Part shown: positions 24,742-32,557 of the stretch, piece by piece
Numbering within the stretch: position 1 is the first letter of the stretch
Layout: each line of letters starts with the position of its first letter
Source: Roseburia sp.
GTDB lineage: Bacteria > Bacillota > Clostridia > Lachnospirales > Lachnospiraceae
Assembly: GCA_022771695.1 (NCBI GenBank)
Contig: JALEKJ010000065.1
Span: 58,245 to 122,244 of the forward strand
Length of the DNA stretch: 64,000 nt
Reading direction: 5' to 3'
Made by a program: the position numbers and the translations under genes
The notes under the pieces: model-generated
Databases searched by the model: none
What the model saw: the letters and a program-made list of their open reading frames with translations, nothing else
What the model was told of the DNA's origin: nothing

Positions 24742-25764
24742 TTAGCGATTCATCTCCATCCGGAACTCGGAGGTATCTTGATGCTCGGCAATGATACTGT
24801 CAATTTCCTCTAAGTCGGTGCAGACCATATCGCCGATGACACTGTGCTTGATGGCAGCCATTGCGTTGCCGTACTCAAGCATCTTCTGGCAGTCCTGGTG
24901 TTTGAGATAGCCATATAGTGCGCCGGAAACATAAGCATCTCCGCTTCCGATGCGGTCTACGACATCGATATTGTTGTAAGGTGCTTCTCTATAATATGTA
25001 TCATCCTTTGCGGAGTAGATAATAGAGGTGAAATTGTGCTTCTTTGGAGTGATGACGGTGCGTTCTGTGGAAGCAACGACCGAAATCGGGTATTCTTCGC
25101 AGAAGGATTTTTGAATTTCCTCAATGGTTCCGGTTTTTCCGAAGGTCAGGCGCGCAGTGTCTGCGGAACAGAAGAAGATATCGACGTAGGGAAGGATGGA
25201 TTCGATGCATGCTTTTGCCTTCTCGCCACTCCAAAGGTTTGCACGGTAGTTGACGTCAAAGGAAATCAGTGTCCCATGTTCTTTGAATTTCTTGATGCAT
25301 TGGATTGCGAATTCCTGCGCGTTGCCGCCGAGACCCAACGTAATACCGCTGGTGTGGAAAAGTCTGGTATTATAGAACATTGTCTGTGGAACATCCTTGA
25401 TGCAGATGTTGTTGATGGAAGAGTGTTTTCTGTCATATACGACACGCGGCTTACGCGGATAAGAGCCGTATTCATAATAGTAAATACCGATGCGGCTGTC
25501 GTCCGAGTGGTCTTCGATCAGATAATTCTCGCTGACGCGGGAGGAGTTTAGCTGATTCTTGATGAATGCGGCAAGCAGATTGTTTGGAATCTTTGAGATG
25601 ATGGCGGTTTTTAAGCCAAGCTGTCCGATTTCGGATGCGATATTAAGCTCCGCGCCGCCTAAGTGCTTCATTAAAGTGTCTCCCTGCGCAAGACGCCCAT
25701 TGATAGGGGTGGAAAGACGCAGCAAAATTTCACCAAGTGTGATGACATCATATTTTCGGTCCAT
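24742..25764 (-). CDS. PfkB-family sugar kinase, KDG-kinase-like (paralogue 1)
   Basis: A 340-residue PfkB/ribokinase-family kinase, probably acting on 2-keto-3-deoxygluconate or a related sugar acid. The N-terminus ITLGEILLRLSTP with LGGAELNIAS and the C-terminal anion-hole/catalytic motif DRIGSGDAYVSG are present. It is clearly a paralogue of the divergent gene at 26022 but diverges in the sugar-binding part, so the substrates may differ. The start is set at 25764 (MDRKYDV) because AGGAGG lies just upstream; 19 more codons are open before it but cross an operator-like palindrome. Confidence 0.82.
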   Translation of the reverse strand: MDRKYDVITLGEILLRLSTPINGRLAQGDTLMKHLGGAELNIASEIGQLGLKTAIISKIPNNLLAAFIKNQLNSSRVSENYLIEDHSDDSRIGIYYYEYGSYPRKPRVVYDRKHSSINNICIKDVPQTMFYNTRLFHTSGITLGLGGNAQEFAIQCIKKFKEHGTLISFDVNYRANLWSGEKAKACIESILPYVDIFFCSADTARLTFGKTGTIEEIQKSFCEEYPISVVASTERTVITPKKHNFTSIIYSAKDDTYYREAPYNNIDVVDRIGSGDAYVSGALYGYLKHQDCQKMLEYGNAMAAIKHSVIGDMVCTDLEEIDSIIAEHQDTSEFRMEMNR

Positions 25765-25802
25765 AAGATTAGCCTCCTTGTGGCAATAATAAAATATAAG
25801 GT

Positions 25803-25840
25803 GTTCCATATTGTGAAACATAGTTCTGTAATGTGAACCA
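25803..25840. promoter_or_regulatory. Operator-like palindromes in front of the minus-strand kinase
   Basis: GTTCCATATTGTGAAAC (25803-25819) and GTTCTGTAATGTGAAC (25825-25840) are inverted repeats resembling the site at 25981. They lie just downstream of a minus-strand -10 box (ATTATA on the + strand at 25852-25857), where a bound repressor would block transcription. Confidence 0.65.
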
Positions 25841-25929
25841 TAAGTAATTTTATTATATACGATACTGTGGAAATAGAAAAGTAGAAATTTGGAAATAATT
25901 TAGAAAATTGGACTTTTATAAAAACATAT

Positions 25930-25957
25930 TTGACATTCTGAGGATAGATGTTATAAT
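25930..25957 (+). promoter_or_regulatory. Promoter of the plus-strand KDG kinase
   Basis: TTGACA at 25930-25935 and TATAAT at 25952-25957, spacer 16. Both boxes are consensus. Confidence 0.8.
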
Positions 25958-25980
25958 TTGATTATAGAAAATGAAACACG

Positions 25981-25997
25981 GTTCCACATTATGGAAC
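25981..25997. promoter_or_regulatory. Perfect 17-bp operator palindrome
   Basis: GTTCCACATTATGGAAC is a perfect inverted repeat around its central base, placed about 20 bases after the expected transcription start of the kinase gene. Its arms match the sites at 25803 and 25825, so one regulator probably controls both divergent genes. Palindromes of this kind are used by IclR-type KDG regulators, but no such regulator is encoded here. Confidence 0.72.
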
Positions 25998-26021
25998 ATA
26001 TATCTTTAGGAGGATAAAAGA

Positions 26022-27047
26022 ATGGCAAAGAGAGTCGTTACATTTGGTGAGATTATGCTTCGTCTTGCACCGGAAGGATATTATCGTTTCGCACAGGCTG
26101 AGAGCTATGGTGCAACTTATGGCGGTGGAGAGGCCAATGTCGCAGTTTCTTTAGCAAACTACGGAATGGACGCAAGCTTCGTTACAAAGCTTCCTGCTCA
26201 TGAGATTGGACAGGCAGGTGTGAATGCATTAAGAAAATTTGGTGTTGATACATCTGACATCGTTCGCGGTGGTGACAGAGTAGGTATCTACTTCTTGGAG
26301 AAGGGCGCAAGCCAGAGACCTTCCAAGGTTATCTATGACCGTGCAGGTTCTTCTATTGCAACTGCAACGACAGCAGACTTTGATTGGAATAAGATTTTTG
26401 AAGGCGCTGACTGGTTCCACTTTACAGGAATCACACCGGCACTTGGCGATAACGTAGCAGCTATCTGCTTAGAGGCTTGTAAGGCAGCTAAGGAGAGAGG
26501 CATCACAGTAAGTTGTGACCTTAACTACCGTAACAAATTATGGTCCAAAGAGAAAGCAGGACAGGTTATGGGCGAGCTTTGCAAATATGTAGATGTATGT
26601 ATCTCCAACGAAGAAGATGCAAACGACGTATTTGGTATTAAGTCTGAGGGTACTGAGGTTACTGCAGGCGAGTTGAACAAAGAAGGCTACAAAGAGGTAG
26701 CACAGAAGTTGACAGAGCGTTTCGGCTTCAAGAAGGTTGCTATCACACTTAGAACCTCTATCTCTGCAAACGATAACCGTTGGGCAGCTATGCTTTATGA
26801 AGATGGACAGAGCTACTTCTCCAAGGAGTACTTGATGCACATCGTTGACCGTGTAGGCGGTGGTGATTCCTTCGGCGGTGGGCTTATTTACGCTTGTCTG
26901 AATGATTATGATCCACAGGCTACAATCGAGTTTGCAGTAGCTGCAAGCTGCTTGAAACACTCCATCGAGGGTGACTTTAACATGGTAAGCGTTGACGAAG
27001 TTAAGAAATTAGCTGGTGGAGATGCTTCCGGACGTGTACAGAGATAA
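26022..27047 (+). CDS. kdgK: 2-dehydro-3-deoxygluconokinase, PfkB family
   Basis: Phosphorylates 2-keto-3-deoxygluconate to KDPG in hexuronate breakdown. The 341-residue protein has VTFGEIMLRLAPEGYYRF and YGGGEANVAVSLANYG at the N-terminus, the central SCDLNYRNKLWS typical of KDG kinases, and DRVGGGDSFGGGL near the C-terminus with the catalytic Asp. AGGAGG precedes the ATG. It is expressed from a consensus promoter with an operator and could take glucuronate-derived carbon released by the GH115 enzyme encoded 17 kb away; that pathway link is inference. Confidence 0.88.
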   Translation: MAKRVVTFGEIMLRLAPEGYYRFAQAESYGATYGGGEANVAVSLANYGMDASFVTKLPAHEIGQAGVNALRKFGVDTSDIVRGGDRVGIYFLEKGASQRPSKVIYDRAGSSIATATTADFDWNKIFEGADWFHFTGITPALGDNVAAICLEACKAAKERGITVSCDLNYRNKLWSKEKAGQVMGELCKYVDVCISNEEDANDVFGIKSEGTEVTAGELNKEGYKEVAQKLTERFGFKKVAITLRTSISANDNRWAAMLYEDGQSYFSKEYLMHIVDRVGGGDSFGGGLIYACLNDYDPQATIEFAVAASCLKHSIEGDFNMVSVDEVKKLAGGDASGRVQR

Positions 27048-27083
27048 TTTGTTAATTCCTTTCCCTAATTTTATATAACAACA

Positions 27084-27173
27084 GGTTGTGGGTTCCCTCC
27101 CACAGCCGTAGCACAACGATTTTACCCATTTGAGTTGTGTGCAGAGGGCGCTACAAATTGTAGCGCCTTTTTT
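27084..27173 (+). terminator. Hairpin cluster and terminator after kdgK
   Basis: Three stems follow in series: GGTTGTGGG/CCCACAGCC (27084-27107), an imperfect GCACAAC/GTTGTGTGC pair, and GGCGCTACA/TGTAGCGCC (27147-27167) followed by six T. Only the last is a standard terminator. The following 210 bases to the CarD gene show no clear element. Confidence 0.85.
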
Positions 27174-27385
27174 ATATAGTAGAGATAATCGGTACTTTTG
27201 TAATGGAGAAAATGCACAAATAGTGCGTGATTGTCCTGTTGCAGTTTATACAAAAATGTCCGTCTGCCACGGAATTAGCTGATTTTTTGTGGAAAAACGT
27301 GATACAATGAACACATAGGCGCGAATGAAAAAGAATGTTGCGTTAGAATGAGAATTGATTTTGTGCGAAAGGAGAATCGGGGAAC

Positions 27386-27889
27386 ATGTTTGAAGTAGGA
27401 GAATATATTGTTTATGGTGTAAAGGGTGTTTGTCGAATTGAGGACATTACTCATATTGATATTCCCGGGGCAGACAAGGAACGTCTGTATTATGTGTTGT
27501 CCCCGGTTGGAGGAGGCAATGGAAAAATATATGCACCTGTGGATAATAAAAAGGTGACAATGCGTAAGGTTATCACGAGAGAAGAAGCAGACCGTTTGAT
27601 TGAGGAATTACCACAGATTGATCTTTTGTGGGTTCCGGATGATAGACAGCGTGAAGCGAAATACAAGGAAGCATTGAATACCTGCGATTACCGCGCATGG
27701 GTGAGCATTGTCAAGACACTTTATCTGCGTAAACAGGAACGTGTGGCGCAAGGGAAGAAGATTACCGCCTTGGACGAGCGCTATATGCGAACAGCGGAGA
27801 ATGAACTGTACAGTGAATTATCGTTGACTTTGGGGATTCCGAAGGAACGGATGGAAGACTACATTAAGGAACGGTTAGAACAGAGATAG
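27386..27889 (+). CDS. CarD-family transcription regulator
   Basis: 167 residues. The N-terminal RNA-polymerase interaction domain of the CarD/CdnL/TRCF type is clear: FEVGEYIVYGVKGVCRIEDI, then YYVLSPVGGGNGKIYAPVDN (residues 1-60). The rest is helical, with YLRKQERVAQGKKITALDERYM as in other short CarD proteins. Family members bind the polymerase beta lobe and stabilise or tune open complexes, often in stress responses. It stands alone, with its own ribosome binding site (AAAGGAG) and a terminator behind. Confidence 0.9.
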   Translation: MFEVGEYIVYGVKGVCRIEDITHIDIPGADKERLYYVLSPVGGGNGKIYAPVDNKKVTMRKVITREEADRLIEELPQIDLLWVPDDRQREAKYKEALNTCDYRAWVSIVKTLYLRKQERVAQGKKITALDERYMRTAENELYSELSLTLGIPKERMEDYIKERLEQR

Positions 27890-27904
27890 GCATTGGGTGT
27901 AAGC

Positions 27905-27961
27905 AAAACGGCGTATAGATGCATGGCAGAACAAACAGTCATGTATCTACACGCCGTTTTT
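27905..27961. terminator. Terminator after the CarD-family gene
   Basis: AAAACGGCGT-ATAGAT and ATCTA-ACGCCGTTTT form a long stem with one small interruption. A and T tracts on either side suggest bidirectional use between the CarD gene and the minus-strand AraC gene. Confidence 0.85.
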
Positions 27962-28034
27962 ATGTGCATCGTTAAGGAAAGACGAAAGACTATGTGTGAT
28001 TTGCGATATTGAGTACTAATACAGTACTTCACAA

Positions 28035-28889
28035 CTAATCCCGATACATATTTCGAAATTCTGTAGGAGTACAGTCTTTCACAATTTTAAACATCCGTAT
28101 AAAGGAAGAAAGACTGGAAAATCCGGATTGCAGTGCGGCTTCTGTGACGGATACTTCGGGGTCAATCAATAAGCGTTCCGCATGTTCAATTCGTTTTTTG
28201 TTCAAATATCGATAAAAAGAATATCCTGTAAAATCCTTGAATAATCTGGTGAAATGATATTTGCTAAAACCTACCAGTACAGCCGCATCGTCAAGAGTGA
28301 TATCTTCCGTGCAGTGTTCCTGAATATATTGACACAGATAGATAAACTTTGCGGTATATTCCTGTTGCTTTGTGTGAGTGACGTCTGCTTTTATACCTTC
28401 GCCGGTATATTTCCTGCCAATTAACACGAGCATTTCTATGACTTTAGAGTAAATGGAAGCACCTGATAAAATGTGTTCGCCAAAATATTCTTCACGGATG
28501 TCGAGCATGAGTTTATAAAGGCATTCATGAATATCCGGTGCATTTGAAGCAGAAATGTGAAGGGTAGAGGGAATGCTTGATAGTGCGGCTTCAATTTCTG
28601 ATATATTCTGTAATAGAGCATAGTCAATTTGAAAAATCAAACGTTCTCCGGATAGCGCAGGCATGCTGTGAATCACACCGGAATTTAAAAAGAAAAAATC
28701 CTGTTCCTGCAGAATGTGAGTTTGGTTCTTGCAGGTAACGTTATAAGTATTCTTAAGAGGAACAATAATTTCGATAGGGGTATGCCAATGCGCAGGATAA
28801 GCTTCATAATCCACATTATCAAAAAGGAGAAATCCTTTTATTTTTTTGTAATTTACTGTTTCTTTAATACCGTTGAGTGTTTCAATCAT
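28035..28889 (-). CDS. AraC-family regulator with cupin sensor domain
   Basis: 284 residues. The N-terminal part (about 1-150) is a cupin-like sugar-sensing fold with AHWHTPIEIIVPLKN; the C-terminal part (about 185-284) holds the two AraC helix-turn-helix motifs, with LDDAAVLVGFSKYHFTRLFKDFTGYSF and VTEAALQSGFSSLSSFIRMFK. It is transcribed divergently from the sugar ABC transporter operon at 29202 and is its likely activator. The effector cannot be named. The start is a Met after AAAGGA. Confidence 0.9.
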   Translation of the reverse strand: MIETLNGIKETVNYKKIKGFLLFDNVDYEAYPAHWHTPIEIIVPLKNTYNVTCKNQTHILQEQDFFFLNSGVIHSMPALSGERLIFQIDYALLQNISEIEAALSSIPSTLHISASNAPDIHECLYKLMLDIREEYFGEHILSGASIYSKVIEMLVLIGRKYTGEGIKADVTHTKQQEYTAKFIYLCQYIQEHCTEDITLDDAAVLVGFSKYHFTRLFKDFTGYSFYRYLNKKRIEHAERLLIDPEVSVTEAALQSGFSSLSSFIRMFKIVKDCTPTEFRNMYRD

Positions 28890-29157
28890 GAGTGTCGTAT
28901 CCTTTCCGTAACGTTAAGTAGTAAAAATTGCTATGCATAAATGCATTCTAGCATAAGAAAATAAGAAGAAAACCGTACAAATTATCACATTTATACAGAA
29001 AAAGTGCAAAAATAACAAGGTTTTAGTGAAAACAACGAAAAAGTTTTTGGGAGAAAAGTAATGGATATGCAAAATAAATAGAATCTACTGCGTAAAGATA
29101 GCAATTTTTCGCATATTGCAAGCAACTATTGGAAAGAAGAACGGGGGAGAGTTTGCT
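28890..29157. other. Divergent intergenic region between araC-like gene and transporter
   Basis: AT-rich, 268 bases, expected to hold both promoters and the AraC-type binding sites. I could not fix a -35/-10 pair or a clear direct repeat. GCAATTTTT and CGCATATTGC near 29101-29119 are partial repeats and might belong to a regulator site. Confidence 0.4.
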
Positions 29158-29199
29158 ATGATTCAAATGTGGTTAAAAAAATATATGGGAGGTATTTAA
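29158..29199 (+). CDS. Possible 13-codon leader peptide
   Basis: ATG at 29158 with GGGGGAGA 8-15 bases upstream encodes MIQMWLKKYMGGI and stops 2 bases before the start of the binding protein. The ribosome binding site of the large gene (GGGAGG) is inside it. It might couple or tune translation, or be chance. Confidence 0.3.
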   Translation: MIQMWLKKYMGGI

Positions 29200-29201
29200 T
29201 C

Positions 29202-30545
29202 ATGAAAAAGAAGGTATTATCAGTTTTACTAAGTGTTGCTATGGTATCAACGCTTCTTGGGGGATGCGGAGATGGTGCGTCATCTGCCTCTTCTGCGGAC
29301 ACAAATACGTTGGCAACAGAGAATGCGGGGGATCAGAGCGCAGCATCAGATGGAGAAGTGCAGGAAATTACATGGATGTTCTGGGATGATTTGAACGCGA
29401 CAGAGGATTTGATTTCGATTGGTTACAAAGACGTTGTCGACAGATTTAACAAAGACTATGAAGGCGTTTATCATGTAACACCTGTTACGACGAACCTGGA
29501 AGAGTATTATACCAAGTTGAATGCGTTGGTTGCTTCCGGAGAGACACCGGACGTATTTATTGTCAGTCCGGGACCAAACCTTGATGTATATGTAGAACCG
29601 GGGGTTGCAGCAGATTTGACAGGCTATTTGAAACAGGATGGTTGGATTGATACCTTTAACGGTGGAGAAGGTGCATTTTCACAGCAGACCTATGACGGAA
29701 AAATCTATGCCGTTCCGTTGAATATTGCAGCAGCCTGTGTGTTCTACAATACTGAGATGTTCGAAGAAGCCGGAATTACCACAATGCCAACCGATTGGAA
29801 CGGGATGATGGATGCGTGTGAGAAATTGCAGGATGCCGGCTATACACCTATTACAATCTCTGCCGGAACAGCATGGTGCTTATCTATGTTGGCAGGTTAT
29901 CTATGCGATTCCGAAGGTGTGGATTTAGATGCGATTAACGCAGGAGAAGCTCATTGGACGGATGCCAATGTCGTTGCGGCAACCAATAAGATGCTTGAGA
30001 TTTCCCAATATTTCCAGCCTACAGCAGCCGGTGATACCAATGATGTGGCTACTGCAAACTTCTACAACGAAGAAGCAGCTATGTTGATTCAGGGCTCATG
30101 GGCAATCGCACAGATTAATGGTTCTAACCCTGCATTTGAGGAAAAATGTGGTGTGTTTGCATTCCCGGGAACAGATGGAAGAGTGATTGCAAAATCAGAC
30201 AGCTTGGCAATGAGCGCAACCACAGAGCATCCGGAAGCAGTACTTGCGTTTATGAAATATTTTACAGATGATACAGCACAGAAATACACTGCTGAAATCG
30301 GCGGAAAAATTCCGGTAACAAAAGTAGAATATGATGCAAGTAAAGCACCGGCACAGTTAGCATATGTTATGGATGTATTTAGCAATGCAAAATCTACCTT
30401 TGGTTTCTATAACGAATCGTTAGCTTCTACAGAAGCCGGTTCAACATTTGATGATGCAATGGTTTCTATTTATCTTGGTACACCTGTGGAAGAAGGACTA
30501 CAAGTTGTAGAAGACTTCTATATAAATAATGTATGGAATAAATAA
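29202..30545 (+). CDS. Sugar ABC transporter substrate-binding lipoprotein
   Basis: A 447-residue family 1 extracellular solute-binding protein. It has a lipoprotein signal (MKKKVLSVLL then LLGGC, Cys near residue 23) followed by a Ser/Ala-rich linker. The mature part shows the usual pattern: TWMFWDD, DVFIVSPGPNLDVYV, YAVPLNIAAACVFYNTEMFEEAG and FYNEEAAMLIQGSWAIA. ATG 29202 is chosen for its signal peptide and the GGGAGG upstream. It is anchored outside the membrane and feeds the permeases at 30661 and 31570. The sugar is unknown; mono- or oligosaccharide transport is typical. Confidence 0.92.
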   Translation: MKKKVLSVLLSVAMVSTLLGGCGDGASSASSADTNTLATENAGDQSAASDGEVQEITWMFWDDLNATEDLISIGYKDVVDRFNKDYEGVYHVTPVTTNLEEYYTKLNALVASGETPDVFIVSPGPNLDVYVEPGVAADLTGYLKQDGWIDTFNGGEGAFSQQTYDGKIYAVPLNIAAACVFYNTEMFEEAGITTMPTDWNGMMDACEKLQDAGYTPITISAGTAWCLSMLAGYLCDSEGVDLDAINAGEAHWTDANVVAATNKMLEISQYFQPTAAGDTNDVATANFYNEEAAMLIQGSWAIAQINGSNPAFEEKCGVFAFPGTDGRVIAKSDSLAMSATTEHPEAVLAFMKYFTDDTAQKYTAEIGGKIPVTKVEYDASKAPAQLAYVMDVFSNAKSTFGFYNESLASTEAGSTFDDAMVSIYLGTPVEEGLQVVEDFYINNVWNK

Positions 30546-30608
30546 TACATAGAATTATTGCGTAGAAAGAATGCATAGTAAGAATTCGGCGATGGTCGAA
30601 ATAAATTT

Positions 30609-30640
30609 GCTGCGGGAACCGGAAACGCTCCCGCAGCTTC
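30609..30640 (+). terminator. Hairpin between binding protein and permease genes
   Basis: GCTGCGGGA and TCCCGCAGC form a perfect 9-bp stem followed by TTCT. It lacks a full T run, so it is more likely a partial terminator or an mRNA 3'-end protector giving more binding protein than permease. Confidence 0.65.
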
Positions 30641-30660
30641 TATCATTGGGGGAAGTTTTT

Positions 30661-31548
30661 ATGGACAAATTATTGAGGAACAAAAAGGCGATTATCTTAT
30701 TTGTAGCACCGGCCTTTTTATTGTTTACCTTTGTGCTATTTATTCCGATTTGCCAATCCGTGTATTTTTCGTTTTGCAGCTACGATGCTTTGACAAAACC
30801 GGAGTTTATTGGATTAGAAAATTATAAGCAGTTGCTTTTTCAGGATAAAACGATGAGAATTGCGTTGAAGAATTCTCTGTTCTTTATGATTTTTTCTTGT
30901 GTGTCACAGTTGATCATGGGATTGCTATTGGCAGCTTTTCTGATGAACATCAACAAAGGAAGAAACTTTTTCAAGAATGTGTACTATTTGCCGTGTGTCT
31001 TGTCTTCGGCAGCTTTGGGTTTGTTGTGGATGTTTATTTTCAGCCCTAAGCTCGGAATCAATCAGATCCTCTCAACATGGGGCATCGAAGGACCGCTGTG
31101 GTTGATGGACGTAAGCGGTTTTATTAATTTGCCGATGAAAGTCATTGCGTTTGTAGCCTTGTGGCAGTATGTAGGACAGTCCATGATGCTATATATGGCG
31201 CAAATTTCCGGGATTGACAAGAGCCTGTATGAGGCGGCATATATGGATGGTGCGACAAAAAAACAAGCATTTTTCCGGATTACATTACCGTTGATTCGAC
31301 CGATGGTTGCAACGGCTATGTCACTAAACTGCATTGGCTCGCTGAAGTTTTTTGATTTAATTTTTAACATGACGGAGGCAGGACCGAATCATCAGACAGA
31401 AGTGCTGGCAACGCATTTGTATACACAGGGCTTTAAGTATTTTAAATATGGTTATGCCAGTGCCATAGGTGTTGTATTGCTGGCTTTGTGTCTGATTATG
31501 ACGTTTGTTATTAACAAATTTGTAAAAGTAGATTCTTATGAGATGTAA
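30661..31548 (+). CDS. Sugar ABC transporter permease (MalF-type)
   Basis: A 295-residue inner-membrane permease with six predicted helices. The EAA loop for contacting the ATPase is YEAAYMDGATKKQAFFRITLP (about residues 190-210). MDKLLRNKKAIILFVAPAFL is a typical N-terminus for this family. The start at 30661 has GGGGGAAG upstream; the open frame before it runs through the hairpin and is not coding. There is no ATPase gene in this operon, so a shared MsmK-type ATPase encoded elsewhere is expected. Confidence 0.92.
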   Translation: MDKLLRNKKAIILFVAPAFLLFTFVLFIPICQSVYFSFCSYDALTKPEFIGLENYKQLLFQDKTMRIALKNSLFFMIFSCVSQLIMGLLLAAFLMNINKGRNFFKNVYYLPCVLSSAALGLLWMFIFSPKLGINQILSTWGIEGPLWLMDVSGFINLPMKVIAFVALWQYVGQSMMLYMAQISGIDKSLYEAAYMDGATKKQAFFRITLPLIRPMVATAMSLNCIGSLKFFDLIFNMTEAGPNHQTEVLATHLYTQGFKYFKYGYASAIGVVLLALCLIMTFVINKFVKVDSYEM

Positions 31549-31569
31549 CGACGGGAAGGAAATGTTGAT

Positions 31570-32409
31570 ATGAATAGGAGTAAAAAGAAATTCAGTTTTT
31601 CAATGACGCTAATCTATTTGTTTTTAATCGTTCTTGCATTTATCTATATTGCACCGCTTGTGTGGATGTTGTTTGTATCGTTAAAGGATAATGCAGAAAT
31701 ATTTACATCGCCTTTTGCATTGCCGCAACGTATTCAGTGGGAAAATTATACATTTGCATGGACAGCCGGTTACTTGGGAAAAGCGACGCTAAATTCTACG
31801 ATTGTTTGTGCTACCGCATTAATCTTAAGTTTGCTTGTAGGCTCTATGGCAGCATTTGCCATTGCAAGAATGAGATGGAAGTATTCCAAATTAGTGATGA
31901 CGTATTTCCTGATAGGAATGATGGTTCCGGTTCACTGTGTATTGATTCCGCTGTTTAAGACATTTTCCGGCATCGGATTATACAATAATTTGGTGGGACT
32001 GATTATACCATACGTGACATTTTCTCTTCCGATTACGATATTTATCATGGTAGGATTTTTTGAAAATATGCCACGGGAGCTGTTTGAAGCTGCGTGTATG
32101 GATGGATGTTCCATTTATAAGTGCTTCAGTACGATAGCAGTACCTCTTTCCAAAACAGGATTGTTTGTAACGGGATTAATGTCGTTTGTGGCAAACTGGA
32201 ATGAATTGTTATTGGCAATGGTATTTATTTCAGATGATACGAAGAAAACGTTGCCTGTATCGTTATCAAAGTTTGTAGGACCATACAATACGAACTATGT
32301 GCAAATGTTTGCAGCAATTATCATAGCAATTATTCCCACAATTATTGTATATTGCTGCTTTAGTAACCAGATTGTGGAAGGTTTGACGACCGGAGCGGTA
32401 AAGGGATGA
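31570..32409 (+). CDS. Sugar ABC transporter permease (MalG-type)
   Basis: 279 residues with six membrane helices; the partner of the preceding permease. The EAA loop reads FEAACMDGCSIYKCFSTIAVP (about residues 175-195). It begins 21 bases after the first permease with GGGAAGGAA upstream. The gene ends 1 base before the inverted-repeat element at 32411. Confidence 0.92.
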   Translation: MNRSKKKFSFSMTLIYLFLIVLAFIYIAPLVWMLFVSLKDNAEIFTSPFALPQRIQWENYTFAWTAGYLGKATLNSTIVCATALILSLLVGSMAAFAIARMRWKYSKLVMTYFLIGMMVPVHCVLIPLFKTFSGIGLYNNLVGLIIPYVTFSLPITIFIMVGFFENMPRELFEAACMDGCSIYKCFSTIAVPLSKTGLFVTGLMSFVANWNELLLAMVFISDDTKKTLPVSLSKFVGPYNTNYVQMFAAIIIAIIPTIIVYCCFSNQIVEGLTTGAVKG

Positions 32410-32410
32410 T

Positions 32411-32557
32411 GTGCTGTCGATAATCCTTATTATTAAAACATTGACTGCAACACATTTCCGTGAAACAAATTCCAGATTTTGTGAGATGATTTGGAATTTG
32501 TTTTCATCGGAAATGCGATGTAATACAATTTCTTATAATAAGAATTATCAACAGCAC
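32411..32557. repeat. Nested inverted-repeat element, copy A
   Basis: The core (32430-32538) shares a sequence with copy B at 39644, including AAAACATTGA, CACATTTCCGTGAAACAAAT and GTAATACAA, and is itself an imperfect palindrome. Outer arms specific to this locus (GTGCTGT-CGATAAT with ATTATCA-ACAGCAC) continue the stem to the element ends. It sits between a permease gene and the convergent DUF4317-type gene, whose stop codon touches its right end, so it may serve as terminator for both. Confidence 0.75.
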
